In this document: positions 1 to 9,170 of the stretch, piece after piece | Layout of the letters: each line of letters starts with the position of its first letter | Numbering within the stretch: the stretch's first letter is position 1 | Source: Phycisphaeraceae bacterium | GTDB lineage: Bacteria; Planctomycetota; Phycisphaerae; Phycisphaerales; UBA1924 | Direction: 5' to 3' | NCBI GenBank assembly: GCA_019636495.1 | Contig: JAHBXL010000005.1 | Span: forward strand, 151,830-215,829 | DNA length: 64,000 nucleotides | The notes under the pieces: generated by a model | What the model saw: only the letters and a program-made list of their open reading frames with translations | Databases searched by the model: none | Told to the model about the DNA's origin: nothing | Program-made: the position numbers and the translations under genes

Positions 1-1493
1 GGCTCGGTGGGGTCGATGCCGGCATCGCGGGCCCAGGCGAGGGTGCGTGCATCGCGCTCATCCTCGGGCGGGGCGGGCCAGCGGCTGAGGTTGCGCGCCA
101 TCGAGTCGATGCAATCGGCCGAGAGGCCCATGGCCTTGCCGACATCGCGCACCGCGCTGCGGCCGCGATAGGTGATCACCTCCGCCGTCAGCGCCGCGTG
201 CTCGCGCCCGTACTTGGCGTAGAGGTGCTGGATCACCTCCTCGCGCCGCTCGTGCTCGAAGTCGATGTCGATGTCGGGCGGCTCGCGCCGTTCGCGGCTG
301 ACAAAGCGGGCAAAGAGCAGGCTGAAGGTGGCCGGGTTCACCTCGGTGATGCCGAGGCAGTAGCAAACGGCGGAGTTGGCCGCGCCGCCGCGGCCCTGGC
401 AGAGGATGCCGCGTGACCGCGCGAAATCGACGATGTCGTGGCAGGTGAGGAAGTAGGCCTCGTACTTGAGTTCCTCGATGAGGGCGAGTTCGCTGTCGAG
501 GTCGCGCTGCACCTTCTCGGGCACGCCGCGGGGATAGCGGCGCAGCGCGCCGGCGGCGGTGAGTTGCCGCAGGTGCTGCGTGGGCGAGACGGCGGGTGGG
601 CAATCGGGCGCGGGATACTCGTAGCGGAGTTCATCGAGGCTGAACGCCGCGGCGCGGAGCGCGACCTGGGCCGCACGCGACAGGGCGTGCGGGTGGCGTG
701 CGAAGAGTGCGGCCATCTCGGCGGGGCTCTTGAGTCGGCGCTCGGCGTTGGCGTGCAGGCGGCGGCCGGCCTCGTGGATGGTGCAGCCGTGGCGGATGCA
801 GGTGAGCACATCCTGCAGCGGTCGGCGGGCGGGGTCGTGGTAGTGGGCATCGTTGTGGGCCAGCATGGGCACGCGGGTGTGGCGCGAGAGGTCGTCGATC
901 TGCCGGAGGCGCTGCGCATCGCGGCCGCTCAGCGCGCACGAGGCGCCCAGCGAGAGCCGGTCATCGTTCATGCGGTCGCGCAGGCCGCGCAGCGCGGCGA
1001 CGTAGTCATCATCGATGGTTCGCGGCGGGAGCGCGATGGCGAGCATGCCTTGCTCATGATCGAGGAAGTCGTGCAGCGACAGGTAGCACTCGCCCTTGGG
1101 GGCGCGGCGCTTGCCGAGGGTGAGCAGGGTGCAGAGTCGCGCGTAGGCCTCGCGGCAGGTGGGGAAGACCAGCATCTGGAACCCGGCTGGCTCGATGAGC
1201 GAGAGGCGGCAACCGACGGCGAGCGGAATGCCGGATTCTTTCGCCGCGACGTGGGCGCGGACGATGCCGGCGAGCGTGTTGCGGTCGGCGATGGCGGCGG
1301 CGGCGTGTCCGAGTGCGGCGGCGTGCTGGACCATTTCCTCGGGCTGGCTGGCGCCGGTGAGGAAGGTGTAGTTGGTGGTGATGGCGAGTTCGGCGTAGGC
1401 GGTGGGCGCGCTCGCAGCGCGCGCGATGATCGGCGCGAGCGGGCCGGCCTTGCCGGGGTGGGGACGGATCTTGGTCTCGGGGACATCGGGCAT
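1..1493 (-). CDS. dnaE2: Error-prone DNA polymerase III alpha subunit DnaE2, N-terminal part (cut by window edge)
   Basis: Translesion C-family polymerase that works with ImuA and ImuB in damage-induced mutagenesis. About 497 codons are visible; the family is about 1000 or more residues, so the C-terminal half lies left of the window. The frame starts at an ATG (1491-1493) preceded by an AAGGGTG Shine-Dalgarno-like stretch. Residues 35-60 ([16 protein letters not shown]) and the later [12 protein letters not shown] segment fit the PHP domain of DnaE2. The polymerase aspartate motif PDIDIDF is at residues 406-412, so the first catalytic aspartates are intact. It lies downstream of imuB in the same direction, separated by a 71-base spacer with a hairpin, the classic imuA-imuB-dnaE2 order. 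DnaE2 rather than DnaE1 is inferred from context and the PHP sequence. Confidence 0.93.
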   Translation of the reverse strand, partial: MPDVPETKIRPHPGKAGPLAPIIARAASAPTAYAELAITTNYTFLTGASQPEEMVQHAAALGHAAAAIADRNTLAGIVRAHVAAKESGIPLAVGCRLSLIEPAGFQMLVFPTCREAYARLCTLLTLGKRRAPKGECYLSLHDFLDHEQGMLAIALPPRTIDDDYVAALRGLRDRMNDDRLSLGASCALSGRDAQRLRQIDDLSRHTRVPMLAHNDAHYHDPARRPLQDVLTCIRHGCTIHEAGRRLHANAERRLKSPAEMAALFARHPHALSRAAQVALRAAAFSLDELRYEYPAPDCPPAVSPTQHLRQLTAAGALRRYPRGVPEKVQRDLDSELALIEELKYEAYFLTCHDIVDFARSRGILCQGRGGAANSAVCYCLGITEVNPATFSLLFARFVSRERREPPDIDIDFEHERREEVIQHLYAKYGREHAALTAEVITYRGRSAVRDVGKAMGLSADCIDSMARNLSRWPAPPEDERDARTLAWARDAGIDPTE

Positions 1494-1512
1494 GAACAGA
1501 TTCACCCTTCAT

Positions 1513-1558
1513 GGCCGGCACGGAGTGCCGGCCCACCAGAGACCGGCCCACCAGAGAC
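1513..1558. repeat. Short-loop hairpin plus tandem 15-mer between imuB and dnaE2
   Basis: A perfect 9-bp stem (GGCCGGCAC at 1513-1521, GTGCCGGCC at 1525-1533) closes a 3-base loop. It is followed by two identical tandem copies of CGGCCCACCAGAGAC at 1529-1543 and 1544-1558. It resembles a REP-type dispersed element and sits in the only gap of the mutasome operon. It could attenuate or stabilise the transcript; no function is shown. Confidence 0.7.
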
Positions 1559-1564
1559 AGGGCC

Positions 1565-3154
1565 TCAGGCCCACACGCCGTGCACGAACCACCGGCCGGT
1601 GTCGGGCTCGTATGCGAGCCAGAGCACGCGGCCGGATCGATCCGCCGCGCGGAGGTAGTCGCGCTCGGGACGGGCCGATCGCCACCACTCGCAGGCGATG
1701 CGCTCGCGCTCGGCGGGGACGTGGTCGATCTCGACGCCGTTCCACAACAGCCGTGCGGGCACGGGCGCATCGCCGTTGCCGGGCACGAGGCGTGCCGCGT
1801 GCACCGCTCGCGGCGGGAAGAACAGCACCGCCGGCCGCTCGCCCGGGGCGGGCGCATCGGAGTCGGTGGGTGCGGGCGCATCGGCCGCGTGCATTCGCGG
1901 CGGAGATTCCATCGCGGGCCGCCACATCCAGGCGCGTTCGGGCAGGTGCGATTCGACCGGCTCGGCGGTGCGGATGCGCTGCGGGCCGAGCCGGTTTGCC
2001 AGCGTGTCGATCAGTTCGTCGGCGGCGCGGCTTGCATCGGGCGCGCTTGTTCGCCCTTGTGCATCGCTCGCGGCCTCGCGCCAGCGTTCGGCCTGCTCGT
2101 GGCGCAGTTGCGCGGTCCACGGGGCGGCGAGGGCGATGCGCTCGACGCCGTAGCCCAGGTGCACGCGCTCCAGCCGCGGGCGGATGAGCCGCCAGAGGTG
2201 GCGCGGGTCGCGGGCGGGGCGTCCGAGGCTGATGGTCAGGCGGGCGGGCTCGAGGTCGGCGCGGTCGAGCGTGATCTCGATGCGCCGCGCGCCGCGCTGG
2301 TGCGCGGTGAGTTGCGCGCACAGTTGCTCGAGCAGTTCGCGGGTGCAGAGTTCGATCGCCGCGGCCTGCGTGGTGGGCCCGTCAAACCCGCGCTCGACGG
2401 CGATGCGCGCGGCCTCTCGCACGGGCAGGATGGTCTCCATCGCGCTGCCCAGCGCCTGATCAATCCGCAGGAGCAGATCGGGCGCAAAGCGCGCTGGGAG
2501 CGCACCGCGCGGCAGGGCGAGCGCCTCGCCGATGCGCGTGACGCCGAGTTCGGCCAGGGCCTCGCGGGTCGCGGCCTCGATGCGCAGCGCGGCCACCGGC
2601 AGGGGCGCGAGCGCGGCGCGTTGGCCGTTCTCGGGCACGATCGCCGCGGGCTGGGGCGCGAAGCGCGACAGGGCCCACGCGCAGCCGAAGGTGGGGGCGA
2701 CCGCCGTGCGGGCCGCAAAGCCCAGCGCGGCTAGGCCCGAGAGGGCGCGATGGAGCATCCGCTCCTCGCCGCCGTGGGCCTGTGCGCACCCGCGGATATC
2801 GAGCATCAGGCCGTCGGGCGGATCGAGCCCGACCAGCGGCGAGAGGCGCGAGCACCACGCCGCGAGCGCGCGGAGGAGCGCGGCCTCGCGGTCGGGCCGG
2901 GCCGGCAGCACGCGCACGCCCTCGGCGCGCTCGCCGCGAGTGGGCAGAACGGCCATGGCCTCGGCGGCGGGCATCCCTGGCCGTGCGCCCGCCGCGGCGG
3001 CGCGGGCGCAGCAGAAGGCCACCACGCGTCGGCGCTTCTCGGTGCGCACCAGCAGCACCGGGCCCCGCTCAGGCGGTGCGCCGCTGCGGCGGCTGGCCCG
3101 CTGCACCATCTCGAGCGGGAGATTCGGGAACCAGATACACATCGCCCGTCGCAT
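1565..3154 (-). CDS. imuB: ImuB, catalytically inactive Y-family polymerase-like mutasome protein
   Basis: ImuB-type adaptor of 529 residues that links DnaE2 to the beta clamp in the mutasome. The start is set at the ATG opening MRRAMCIWFPNLPLE, matching the usual ImuB opening; an upstream GTG would add 10 residues. The N-terminal half carries the Y-family fold (FCCARAAAAGARPGMPAAEAMAVLP, then SRLSPLVGLDPPDGLMLDIRGCA). The acidic catalytic set of active Y polymerases is not obvious, as is usual for ImuB. The middle (LAELGVTRIGEALALPRGALPARF) is the little-finger and HhH region. The C-terminus ends in the WRSARPERDYLRAADRSGR type tail. It overlaps the end of imuA by 86 bases, so translation is probably coupled. 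Confidence 0.93.
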   Translation of the reverse strand: MRRAMCIWFPNLPLEMVQRASRRSGAPPERGPVLLVRTEKRRRVVAFCCARAAAAGARPGMPAAEAMAVLPTRGERAEGVRVLPARPDREAALLRALAAWCSRLSPLVGLDPPDGLMLDIRGCAQAHGGEERMLHRALSGLAALGFAARTAVAPTFGCAWALSRFAPQPAAIVPENGQRAALAPLPVAALRIEAATREALAELGVTRIGEALALPRGALPARFAPDLLLRIDQALGSAMETILPVREAARIAVERGFDGPTTQAAAIELCTRELLEQLCAQLTAHQRGARRIEITLDRADLEPARLTISLGRPARDPRHLWRLIRPRLERVHLGYGVERIALAAPWTAQLRHEQAERWREAASDAQGRTSAPDASRAADELIDTLANRLGPQRIRTAEPVESHLPERAWMWRPAMESPPRMHAADAPAPTDSDAPAPGERPAVLFFPPRAVHAARLVPGNGDAPVPARLLWNGVEIDHVPAERERIACEWWRSARPERDYLRAADRSGRVLWLAYEPDTGRWFVHGVWA

Positions 3155-3935
3155 GTTCGTGCCGCACGACCCAGCGTCGTGCATCCTCCGGTGTGGGCCG
3201 CACTCCCTTGCAGCGCAGCAGGTCGATGGACCATCCTGGTCCGTGCTCGTTGAACGATGCGGGACAGACGAGCCAGCGCGTCCGCGCGGCGGAGAGATGG
3301 GCCCGCTCGCGCGAAGGGCGCGCCAGCAGCGCGAGCGCCCCCCCGTTTCCCTCTGCCGCGCCCGCCGCGGCGGCGAGTTGGCAGCGGCGCGATTCGGCCA
3401 TGGTCAGGCCGGAGGCATCGGCGATGATGGCGCAGACGCCGGCGCAGCGGAGCGAGAGATCGATCGCCCAGATGCGCTGGTCGCGCGTGTCGCAGGAGAC
3501 AAAGAGGCTGCGCGAGAGGAGATCGCGCGGCATCGCCGGCGGGGAGGGATGGCAGCGCGCGCCGATCCACACCACCAGCCCCGCGCGGTGCATGGTCGCG
3601 CGGTGCGCCAGGTGCAGCAGGATCGTCAACGGCGGGAGCCACCCCCCCCCACTCCCCCCTTGCTCCACCCCCCCACTCCCCCCTTGCTCCACCCTCCCAC
3701 TCGCCTCGGCGCTCTCGTGCAGGCCGAACCACTCGTGCACCGAGTTCAGCGCAAGGCCGCCGCCGAGCGCGCGGTCGATGTCGGGCCATCCGGTGGGGAT
3801 GCGCGCGGTGCGCGGCGAGGCTTCAGCGCCCTCGCGGCATTCGACGGCCTCGATCGCCGCGCGAAGGGCGAGACGATCGGATGCGGTTGCGGCAGGGGTA
3901 ACGGCGGCCGGGAGGTCTCCGACGATTGATAGCAT
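3069..3935 (-). CDS. imuA: ImuA, RecA-like mutasome protein
   Basis: RecA/SulA-like partner of ImuB and DnaE2, 288 residues from the ATG at 3933-3935; a GTG at 3993-3995 would add 20. The segment IPTGWPDIDRALGGGLALNSVHEWFG is the typical ImuA start of the RecA-like core. Later parts (LVVWIGARCHPSP, LFVSCDTRDQRIWAIDLSLRC, GVCAIIADASGLTMAESRRCQLAA) follow the same family. A Gly/Ser/Glu insertion (VEQGGSGG twice) comes from a 24-bp DNA repeat and sits in a surface-loop position, before the beta-strand that replaces the Walker A region. First gene of the imuA-imuB-dnaE2 cassette. SOS control by LexA is usual for this cassette, but no known LexA box could be assigned upstream. Confidence 0.88.
   Translation of the reverse strand: MLSIVGDLPAAVTPAATASDRLALRAAIEAVECREGAEASPRTARIPTGWPDIDRALGGGLALNSVHEWFGLHESAEASGRVEQGGSGGVEQGGSGGGWLPPLTILLHLAHRATMHRAGLVVWIGARCHPSPPAMPRDLLSRSLFVSCDTRDQRIWAIDLSLRCAGVCAIIADASGLTMAESRRCQLAAAAGAAEGNGGALALLARPSRERAHLSAARTRWLVCPASFNEHGPGWSIDLLRCKGVRPTPEDARRWVVRHEHATGDVYLVPESPARDGAAGQPPQRRTA
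3651..3698. repeat. 24-bp in-frame minisatellite inside imuA
   Basis: Two tandem 24-bp units (3651-3674 and 3675-3698) differ at one base. They are flanked on the left by a run of nine C, and each unit contains runs of six to seven C. Each unit encodes eight residues (VEQGGSGG read on the minus strand). Unit gain or loss keeps frame; slippage in the C runs would break imuA. Confidence 0.85.
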
Positions 3936-4064
3936 TGTGTTAGGATATCGCCCAAACGAATGCCGATCAACGAATCGGCGGACCGAATCCGTCACAATGA
4001 CATAAACGTTTGTTGATAATGAACTTGCGCCGGTCTGGCGGGGCGCTCGGCCGGGCTCATCCGC
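3936..4064 (-). promoter_or_regulatory. Upstream region of the imuA-imuB-dnaE2 operon
   Basis: This 129-base gap precedes imuA and is clearly more AT-rich than the flanking genes. It contains the 8-base palindrome AAACGTTT (4004-4011) and two direct CGAATC copies (3971-3976 and 3984-3989). It must hold the operon promoter. Which element binds a repressor is unknown, so this is a location rather than an identified operator. Confidence 0.35.
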
Positions 4065-5357
4065 TCAATCGTGCCGCAGGGCAACGATCGGGTCTTTGCG
4101 GCTGGCCATGATGGCGGGGTAGAGGCCGAAGACGATGCCGGTGAGTGCGGCGACGGCGAACGAGAGCGCGATGGACCACGTGGTGAGGTAGGTGGGCATG
4201 TTGAGTCGGGCGACGGCGCCGATGGCGATGCTGCCGGAGATGCCCAGGGCGACGCCGATGAGCCCGCCCAGGACGCTGAGGACGCTGCACTCGATGAGGA
4301 ACTGGAGGGTGATGGCCCGGCGGGTGGCGCCCAGGGCGCGTCGGATGCCGATCTCGCGGGTGCGCTCGGTGACGTTGGCGAGCATGATGTTCATGATGCC
4401 GATGCCGCCGACCAGCAGCGAGATGCCTGCGATGGCGCCGAGCACGGCCTGCCAGGTGAGCGCCTCGCGCTTGGCCTCGGCGAGGAGTTCGTAGGGGACG
4501 ATCACGCCGACATCGGTCATGCCGGGGTGGCGGACTTCCATGATTCGGCGGGCGGTCTCGGCGTACGCCGCGACATCGTCGCGGGTGGGCGCGACGATGT
4601 AGAGTTCGCTGATCTGCACCTCGGAACTGGAGAAGTTGCCGCTGGTGCGTCGGATGACGCGGTCGCCAAAGGCGAGCGCGGCGGTGGAGATGGGGATGTG
4701 GACATCGAGGTTGAGATCGCGTCCGACCTGGGCTGCGCCCGCGCCGCCCGCAAGGCCGAGGGGCGCGAGGATTCCGACGACGCGGAGGGTCTTGTCGTCG
4801 ATGCGGAGGGTCTGTCCGAGGGGGTCTTCGAGGGGGAACATCTCCTTGGCGACCTCGGAACCGATGACGGCGACCATGGCGCGCTGCTCGATGTCGTCGG
4901 GGGTGATGTATCGGCCGCGGGCGACGCGGATGCGCGCGGCGTCGAGCAGGTCGGGCGTGACGCCGTGGGCCTGGCTGACCTGCCTTCGCTCGTTGCGGAG
5001 GACCTGCCCGCCGACTTCCTTGAGGGGGACGATCGCCTCGGCGCCGGGGAAACTCTGGGAGAGGACCTCGGCATCGGCGCGGGTGATCCCGTAGCGGATG
5101 CTGCGGCCGCGCTGCTGCCCGCCGCCGGCCTGCTGGCTCTCGGGGGGCCGTTGCGAGCGGATGATGATGTTCTTGGCGCCCATGCGCTCGATGCGCTCCA
5201 GGGCATCGCGCTCCTTGCCCTTGCCGATGCTGACCATGGTGATGACGGCGGCGATGCCGAAGATGATGCCCAGGGCGGTGAGGACGCTGCGGAGTTTGTG
5301 CCGCAGGAGGTTGCCCAGCCCGAGGCGGATCATTTCGTTGAGGAACGACAGGTTCAT
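4065..5357 (-). CDS. MacB/FtsX-type ABC transporter permease
   Basis: Inner-membrane permease of 430 residues in the MacB/LolC superfamily, which moves lipoproteins, peptides or macrolides by mechanotransmission. Near the N-terminus, LRHKLRSVLTALGIIFGIAAVITMVSIGKG is the first TM segment with its typical run-in. A long periplasmic domain follows, then three C-terminal TM segments including LLVGGIGIMNIMLANVTERTREIGIRRALGATRRAI, the FtsX signature. It ends in ASRKDPIVALRHD, a typical tail. No ATPase domain is fused. The start is the ATG at 5355-5357; the frame stays open far upstream but only as an antisense shadow. No adaptor or ATPase gene adjoins it, though a separate LolD-like ATPase lies 3 kb away. 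Confidence 0.9.
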   Translation of the reverse strand: MNLSFLNEMIRLGLGNLLRHKLRSVLTALGIIFGIAAVITMVSIGKGKERDALERIERMGAKNIIIRSQRPPESQQAGGGQQRGRSIRYGITRADAEVLSQSFPGAEAIVPLKEVGGQVLRNERRQVSQAHGVTPDLLDAARIRVARGRYITPDDIEQRAMVAVIGSEVAKEMFPLEDPLGQTLRIDDKTLRVVGILAPLGLAGGAGAAQVGRDLNLDVHIPISTAALAFGDRVIRRTSGNFSSSEVQISELYIVAPTRDDVAAYAETARRIMEVRHPGMTDVGVIVPYELLAEAKREALTWQAVLGAIAGISLLVGGIGIMNIMLANVTERTREIGIRRALGATRRAITLQFLIECSVLSVLGGLIGVALGISGSIAIGAVARLNMPTYLTTWSIALSFAVAALTGIVFGLYPAIMASRKDPIVALRHD

Positions 5358-5455
5358 GGGAAGGGGGAGTGCGGAGTGGGAGTTGAGGGAGAAGTTGGTT
5401 TTGGATTGCGGATCTGGGATTCTGGATGGCCGAGAACCGAGATCGAGAAGTCGAG
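5358..5455. repeat. Period-7 degenerate repeat array in the leader of the MacB-like permease
   Basis: Fourteen successive 7-base units in one register, for example GGGAGTG, CGGAGTG, TTTGGAT, TGCGGAT, CTGGGAT, TCTGGAT. The unit is degenerate; a G-rich core recurs every seven bases. The array starts immediately before the permease start codon (minus strand) and replaces any recognisable Shine-Dalgarno site. Confidence 0.6.
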
Positions 5456-5501
5456 CCGGTCTGGGCCCGGCCCCCGGAGCGCGCCGATAGACTGAGGATC
5501 G

Positions 5502-5828
5502 ATGGTACCGGAGCGGGACAACACGGTCGCGGCGGGCGGGGTGAAGGTCGAGGCCCTGAGCGAGCGCGAGGGGGTGCGCGGGTGGGTGTTCGACGTGGTC
5601 ATCCGGCGCGGGGCGGATGCGGAGCCATCGCGGCACGCGGTGTCGCTGTCGTGGGCCGACTATGAGTACTGGTCGCACGGACAGGCATCGCCATCGCGGG
5701 TGGCGGAGGCGGCCATTGCCGCGTTGCTGGGGGCGCGGCCGGATGTCGCGCTGCCGGAGCGTCTGGACTGCTCGACGTGCCGGCGGTGGACGCGGGACTT
5801 TGATGCGCGGATCGCCGCCGCGCTGTGA
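5502..5828 (+). CDS. Small protein of unknown function
   Basis: A 108-residue protein starting at an ATG. The sequence has coding character: a strand-rich core (VKVEALSEREGVRGWVFDVVIRRG, then HAVSLSWADYEYWSHG) and a C-terminal SRVAEAAIAALLGA helix with DCSTCRRW at the end. I do not recognise a family. It lies between two leftward ABC permease genes, divergent from one and ending 2 bases before the stop of the other. There is no signal peptide or TM segment, so a cytosolic location is expected. The main alternative is a spurious frame, but codon periodicity and the clean ATG argue for a real gene. Confidence 0.65.
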   Translation: MVPERDNTVAAGGVKVEALSEREGVRGWVFDVVIRRGADAEPSRHAVSLSWADYEYWSHGQASPSRVAEAAIAALLGARPDVALPERLDCSTCRRWTRDFDARIAAAL

Positions 5829-5830
5829 CG

Positions 5831-8389
5831 CTACCCCCGCACCGCGCCGAGCAGTTCGCGCGGCTTGCGGCGGGAGAGCGCGAGGACGGCGGGCGCGGCG
5901 GCGCCGAGGGTGATGAGCAGGACGGTGGCCCATCCGGCGACGGTCGGGCCGATGGGGATGCGCACGCTGAGCAGGATGCCGAGGAGGATCTCGTACATGT
6001 GCTGCCCGCCCCACGAGGCGTGCACGCCCATGGCGGTGCCGACGATGCAGGCGGACAGGGCGATGAGCAGGGCCTCGCCCATGACCAGCCGCGCGACGAG
6101 GCCGCGCTGCGCGCCGATGGCCCGCAGCACGCCGAACTCGAACTGCCGGGCCTGGATGCCGGCGACGATGAGGTTCGCGACGCCGAAGCACGCGACGAGC
6201 ATCGCGGCGATGGCGACCGCGGAGGAGACGACCAGCGAGCCGGTGAGGAACTTCTGAATCTCGGCCTTGATCTGCCTGCCCGAGCCCGCGGCGACGACGT
6301 CGAACCCGCCGGCGCGGCGGATGTCCTTCATGGCCTGCTCGTCGGAGACGCCGGGCGCGAGGGTGATCTGGATGAGTTGGATGCCGGTGTTGCCGAAGAG
6401 GCGTTTGAGGTCGGCGCGGGAGCCGAAGACGGCGTTGACGGCCTGGTCGAGGTATTCCTCGCCGATGTCGAAGAACTTGCTGGCGATGTCGAGCCCGGGC
6501 GAAGCGACGACGCCGACGACCTCGAACTCGACGGGCTTGTCGTTCCACGTGAGCGTGAGCGTGTCGCCGACGCCGACACCCTTGGCGACGCGGTACTCGT
6601 TGGCGACGATGACGGCCCCGCCGCGGTTGAGGGCGGCCAGCGCGACCTGCGGATCGCCCTCGACCCAGGTGAGGGAGGTCATGCGGAAGAAGGGCTCGGG
6701 CTCGAAGGCGACGAAGGAGGTGGTCGGGGGCGAGAGTGCGCGGACGCCGAACGCATCGGTGCGGAAGTTCTGGATGGTGATGGCGCAGGTATCGGTGACG
6801 AACGGGAGCGCGGCGATGCGCTGCTGGGTGCGTTCGGTCATGGAGAGGCCGCTGGCGAAGGCGTCGGGGAAGGCGAGGGTGCCGAGCCAGTCGCGCATGA
6901 TGGCGCGGCCGTTGGTCCAGATGGCGACCATGATCGCCAGTCCGAGCATCATCGCGCCGGCGGTGAGGCCGAAGCGGTACGGCGCGGCGAGAACGGTGCG
7001 CACGAGGACGCCCGGCGGGAGTCGCAGGGCGCGGGAGACCAGCGGCCCGAGCATCGCGGTGACGGCGACGGTGACGGGGATGCTGAGCAGGAAGTAGCCG
7101 GTGAACAGCGCGGGCAGGCCGAGGGTGACATCGAGCCAGAAGACGACCTGCGCATCGTCGGGCACGGTGAGCACGCCGACATGGAACGCGGCGAGCGCGA
7201 GGCCGACGACGCCCGCGAGCACGATGCCGCGGAAGGTGGGCGGGCGGGCGCGGATGGCCATGGCCTCGAGCGGGCTGGTGCGCGAGGCACGGAGCGCGGG
7301 CCAGAGCGCGCCGAGCAGACCGGCGACGATGGAGCCGCCCGCGGCGAGCGCAAGGCCGAGGGTGTTGATGGCCAGCCCGCCGGGGAGTTGCTCGGGGAAG
7401 ACGCGGACCATGACCCACGCGCCGAAGACGCCCAGCGGGATGCCGATCGCGGCGCCCAGCGCGCCGACGATGAACCCGACGGCGAACTGGCTCTCGGCGA
7501 GTTGAGCGCGTGTGCCGCCGATGCAGCGGAGCACGGCCAGTTCGCGCTGGCGCTCGTTCACGTTGGTGCTGAGGCCGGTGAGGATGATGAACGCGGCGGA
7601 GAGGAAACTGAGCATGGACGCGATGACCATGCCGATCTGGCTGGACTGGAGGTTCTTGTTGAGGCCGGAGGTGATCTTGCTCGCGGCGCGGAGGACGATG
7701 CCCTTGTCGAGTTCGCCCGCGCGGGACTCGGCGATGGCCTCGGCGCGCGAGGGGTCGCGGATCAGGACGTCGATCTCGCGGAGTTTGCCGGGCTTGTCGG
7801 CGATGCCGCCCATGGTGGCGAGGGTGGTGAAGACCTCGGGGCGGCTGAGCATGCCCAGGGGCGGGCGCTTGCAAATGCCGACGACGCGCAGTTCTACGGG
7901 CTCGCCGAAGCGCTGGACGGTGAGCGAGTCGCCGACCTGCGCGGCCAGTTCCTCCGCCGCGAGCGCGTCGAGGACGACTTCGCCATCGGCCTGCACGGGC
8001 CTTCCGTCGAGGAGGTCCATGGGCCGGATGCGGTACTCGCGGTCGGGCATGAGGCCGTTGCCGATGGCGGTGACTTCGCCGCCGGAGCGGGCGTTGATGA
8101 GGGTGAGCGCGCCCTGCAGTCGGCCGACGGCGAGCGAGGTCTCGGGCCACTGCTCGATCTGTTCGAGGACGGCGAGATCGAAGACGTCTTTGCCGACGCG
8201 CTGGACGCGGAGATCGGCCGCGCCGACGGTCTGCTCGACCTTGGTGCGGATCCCGGCATGGAGCGAGGCCATGGCGCAGGCGACCGCGGCGATGAGCCCG
8301 GCGGAAAGCGCGACCGAGGCGACGAGCAGCGCGGTGCGGCTACGCCGAACGGACAAGGTGCTGATAGCAAGACGCCACGCCGGCCGCAT
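5831..8389 (-). CDS. Two-domain FtsX-like ABC transporter permease
   Basis: An 852-residue permease with a duplicated FtsX arrangement. The N-terminal TM (RTALLVASVALSAGLIAAVACAMAS) is followed by a periplasmic domain. A first FtsX block has MVIASMLSFLSAAFIILTGL, then NVNERQRELAVLRCIGGTRAQL. A second block has VAIAAMLVACFGVANLIVAGIQARQFEFGVLRAIGAQRGLVARL. This matches large LolC/E-like or putative lipid-export permeases. The start is set at the ATG giving MRPAWRLAISTLSVRR, 13 residues inside the longest frame. It overlaps the end of its ATPase gene by 50 bases on the same strand, so the two are almost certainly one transporter. Substrate unknown. Confidence 0.9.
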   Translation of the reverse strand: MRPAWRLAISTLSVRRSRTALLVASVALSAGLIAAVACAMASLHAGIRTKVEQTVGAADLRVQRVGKDVFDLAVLEQIEQWPETSLAVGRLQGALTLINARSGGEVTAIGNGLMPDREYRIRPMDLLDGRPVQADGEVVLDALAAEELAAQVGDSLTVQRFGEPVELRVVGICKRPPLGMLSRPEVFTTLATMGGIADKPGKLREIDVLIRDPSRAEAIAESRAGELDKGIVLRAASKITSGLNKNLQSSQIGMVIASMLSFLSAAFIILTGLSTNVNERQRELAVLRCIGGTRAQLAESQFAVGFIVGALGAAIGIPLGVFGAWVMVRVFPEQLPGGLAINTLGLALAAGGSIVAGLLGALWPALRASRTSPLEAMAIRARPPTFRGIVLAGVVGLALAAFHVGVLTVPDDAQVVFWLDVTLGLPALFTGYFLLSIPVTVAVTAMLGPLVSRALRLPPGVLVRTVLAAPYRFGLTAGAMMLGLAIMVAIWTNGRAIMRDWLGTLAFPDAFASGLSMTERTQQRIAALPFVTDTCAITIQNFRTDAFGVRALSPPTTSFVAFEPEPFFRMTSLTWVEGDPQVALAALNRGGAVIVANEYRVAKGVGVGDTLTLTWNDKPVEFEVVGVVASPGLDIASKFFDIGEEYLDQAVNAVFGSRADLKRLFGNTGIQLIQITLAPGVSDEQAMKDIRRAGGFDVVAAGSGRQIKAEIQKFLTGSLVVSSAVAIAAMLVACFGVANLIVAGIQARQFEFGVLRAIGAQRGLVARLVMGEALLIALSACIVGTAMGVHASWGGQHMYEILLGILLSVRIPIGPTVAGWATVLLITLGAAAPAVLALSRRKPRELLGAVRG

Positions 8390-9170
8390 CGAGGCCCTCC
8401 GTGTCGATGGAACCGTGCACGCGACCATCGCGCAGCACGAAGACTCGCCCGCAGTGCACCGCCGCGGCGGGCTCGTGGGTCACCATGAGGACCGTAGTGG
8501 AGTGCTCGCGCGCGATGCGAGCGAGGAGTTCCCACAGGCGTGCGGAGGAGGCGGAGTCGAGGTTGCCGGTGGGCTCGTCGGCGAGGAGAATGCGGGGTTC
8601 GAAGAGCAAGGCGCGGGCGATGGCGACGCGCTGCTGCTCGCCGCCGGAGAGGGCATCGGGGCGGTGGCCGGCGCGCTGGGCGACGCCGAGTGCCTCGAGC
8701 AGTTCGCTTGCTCGGGCGCGGAGATCGGCGCCGTTGCGGCCGGCGAGCATTCCGGGCAGTTCGACGTTCTCTCGCGCGGTGAGCGTGGGGATGAGGTTGA
8801 ACTGCTGGAAGACGATGCCGATGTTGTCGCGGCGAAAGTCGGTGAGTTCGCGCTCGCTCAGGCGCGAGAGCGGCTTTCCGGCGACGAGCACCTCGCCCTG
8901 GTCGGGCGTGTCGAGCGCGCCGAGCAGGTGCAGCAGGGTGCTCTTGCCCGAACCGGAGGCGCCCATGATGGCATAGAACCCGGGCTCGGCGATGTCGAGA
9001 TCGACGCCGCGGAGCGCGTGCACGTCTTCGCCGCCGAGGTGGTAGGACTTGTGGACGCCGACGCAGCGGACGGAGTTGATCGGGTCGGGCGCGGGGCGAG
9101 CGGGCCCGCCGTTCTCATGGCGCGCAGCGGCGGCGGTCGGGGCGGCGGCGGATGTCTGGGCGGGGCTCAC
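8340..9170 (-). CDS. LolD/MacB-type ABC transporter ATPase
   Basis: A 276-residue ATP-binding subunit for the adjacent FtsX-like permease. Motifs in order: Walker A GASGSGKST, Q-loop FQQFN, signature LSGGEQQRVAIARAL, Walker B ILLADEPTGNLD, and H-loop THEP. The Q-loop context and TGNLDS are typical of the LolD/MacB/FtsE group. The start is GTG at 9168-9170, because no in-frame ATG precedes the conserved NSVRCVGVHKSYHLGG segment. The first 30 residues are a low-complexity Ala-rich lead. The GTG overlaps the TGA of gcvH (GTGA), so translation is coupled to a glycine-cleavage H gene, an unusual partner. Confidence 0.93.
   Translation of the reverse strand: MSPAQTSAAAPTAAAARHENGGPARPAPDPINSVRCVGVHKSYHLGGEDVHALRGVDLDIAEPGFYAIMGASGSGKSTLLHLLGALDTPDQGEVLVAGKPLSRLSERELTDFRRDNIGIVFQQFNLIPTLTARENVELPGMLAGRNGADLRARASELLEALGVAQRAGHRPDALSGGEQQRVAIARALLFEPRILLADEPTGNLDSASSARLWELLARIAREHSTTVLMVTHEPAAAVHCGRVFVLRDGRVHGSIDTEGLDAAGVASCYQHLVRSA

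Noticed and set aside
3936..4064. LexA box for the mutasome operon
   Set aside because: A palindrome is present, but no sequence matches a LexA consensus I can name with confidence for this group; recorded only as an upstream region.
5358..8150. Upstream extension of the MacB-like permease frame through the next permease gene
   Set aside because: The frame stays open only because of base composition; its translation there is Arg/His/Pro-rich and overlaps a real permease in another frame.
5825..8488. Long rightward frame (887 codons) antisense to the FtsX-like permease
   Set aside because: Asp/Glu/Gly/Ala-rich low-complexity translation, typical of the antisense of GC-rich coding DNA; the minus-strand permease has clear domains.
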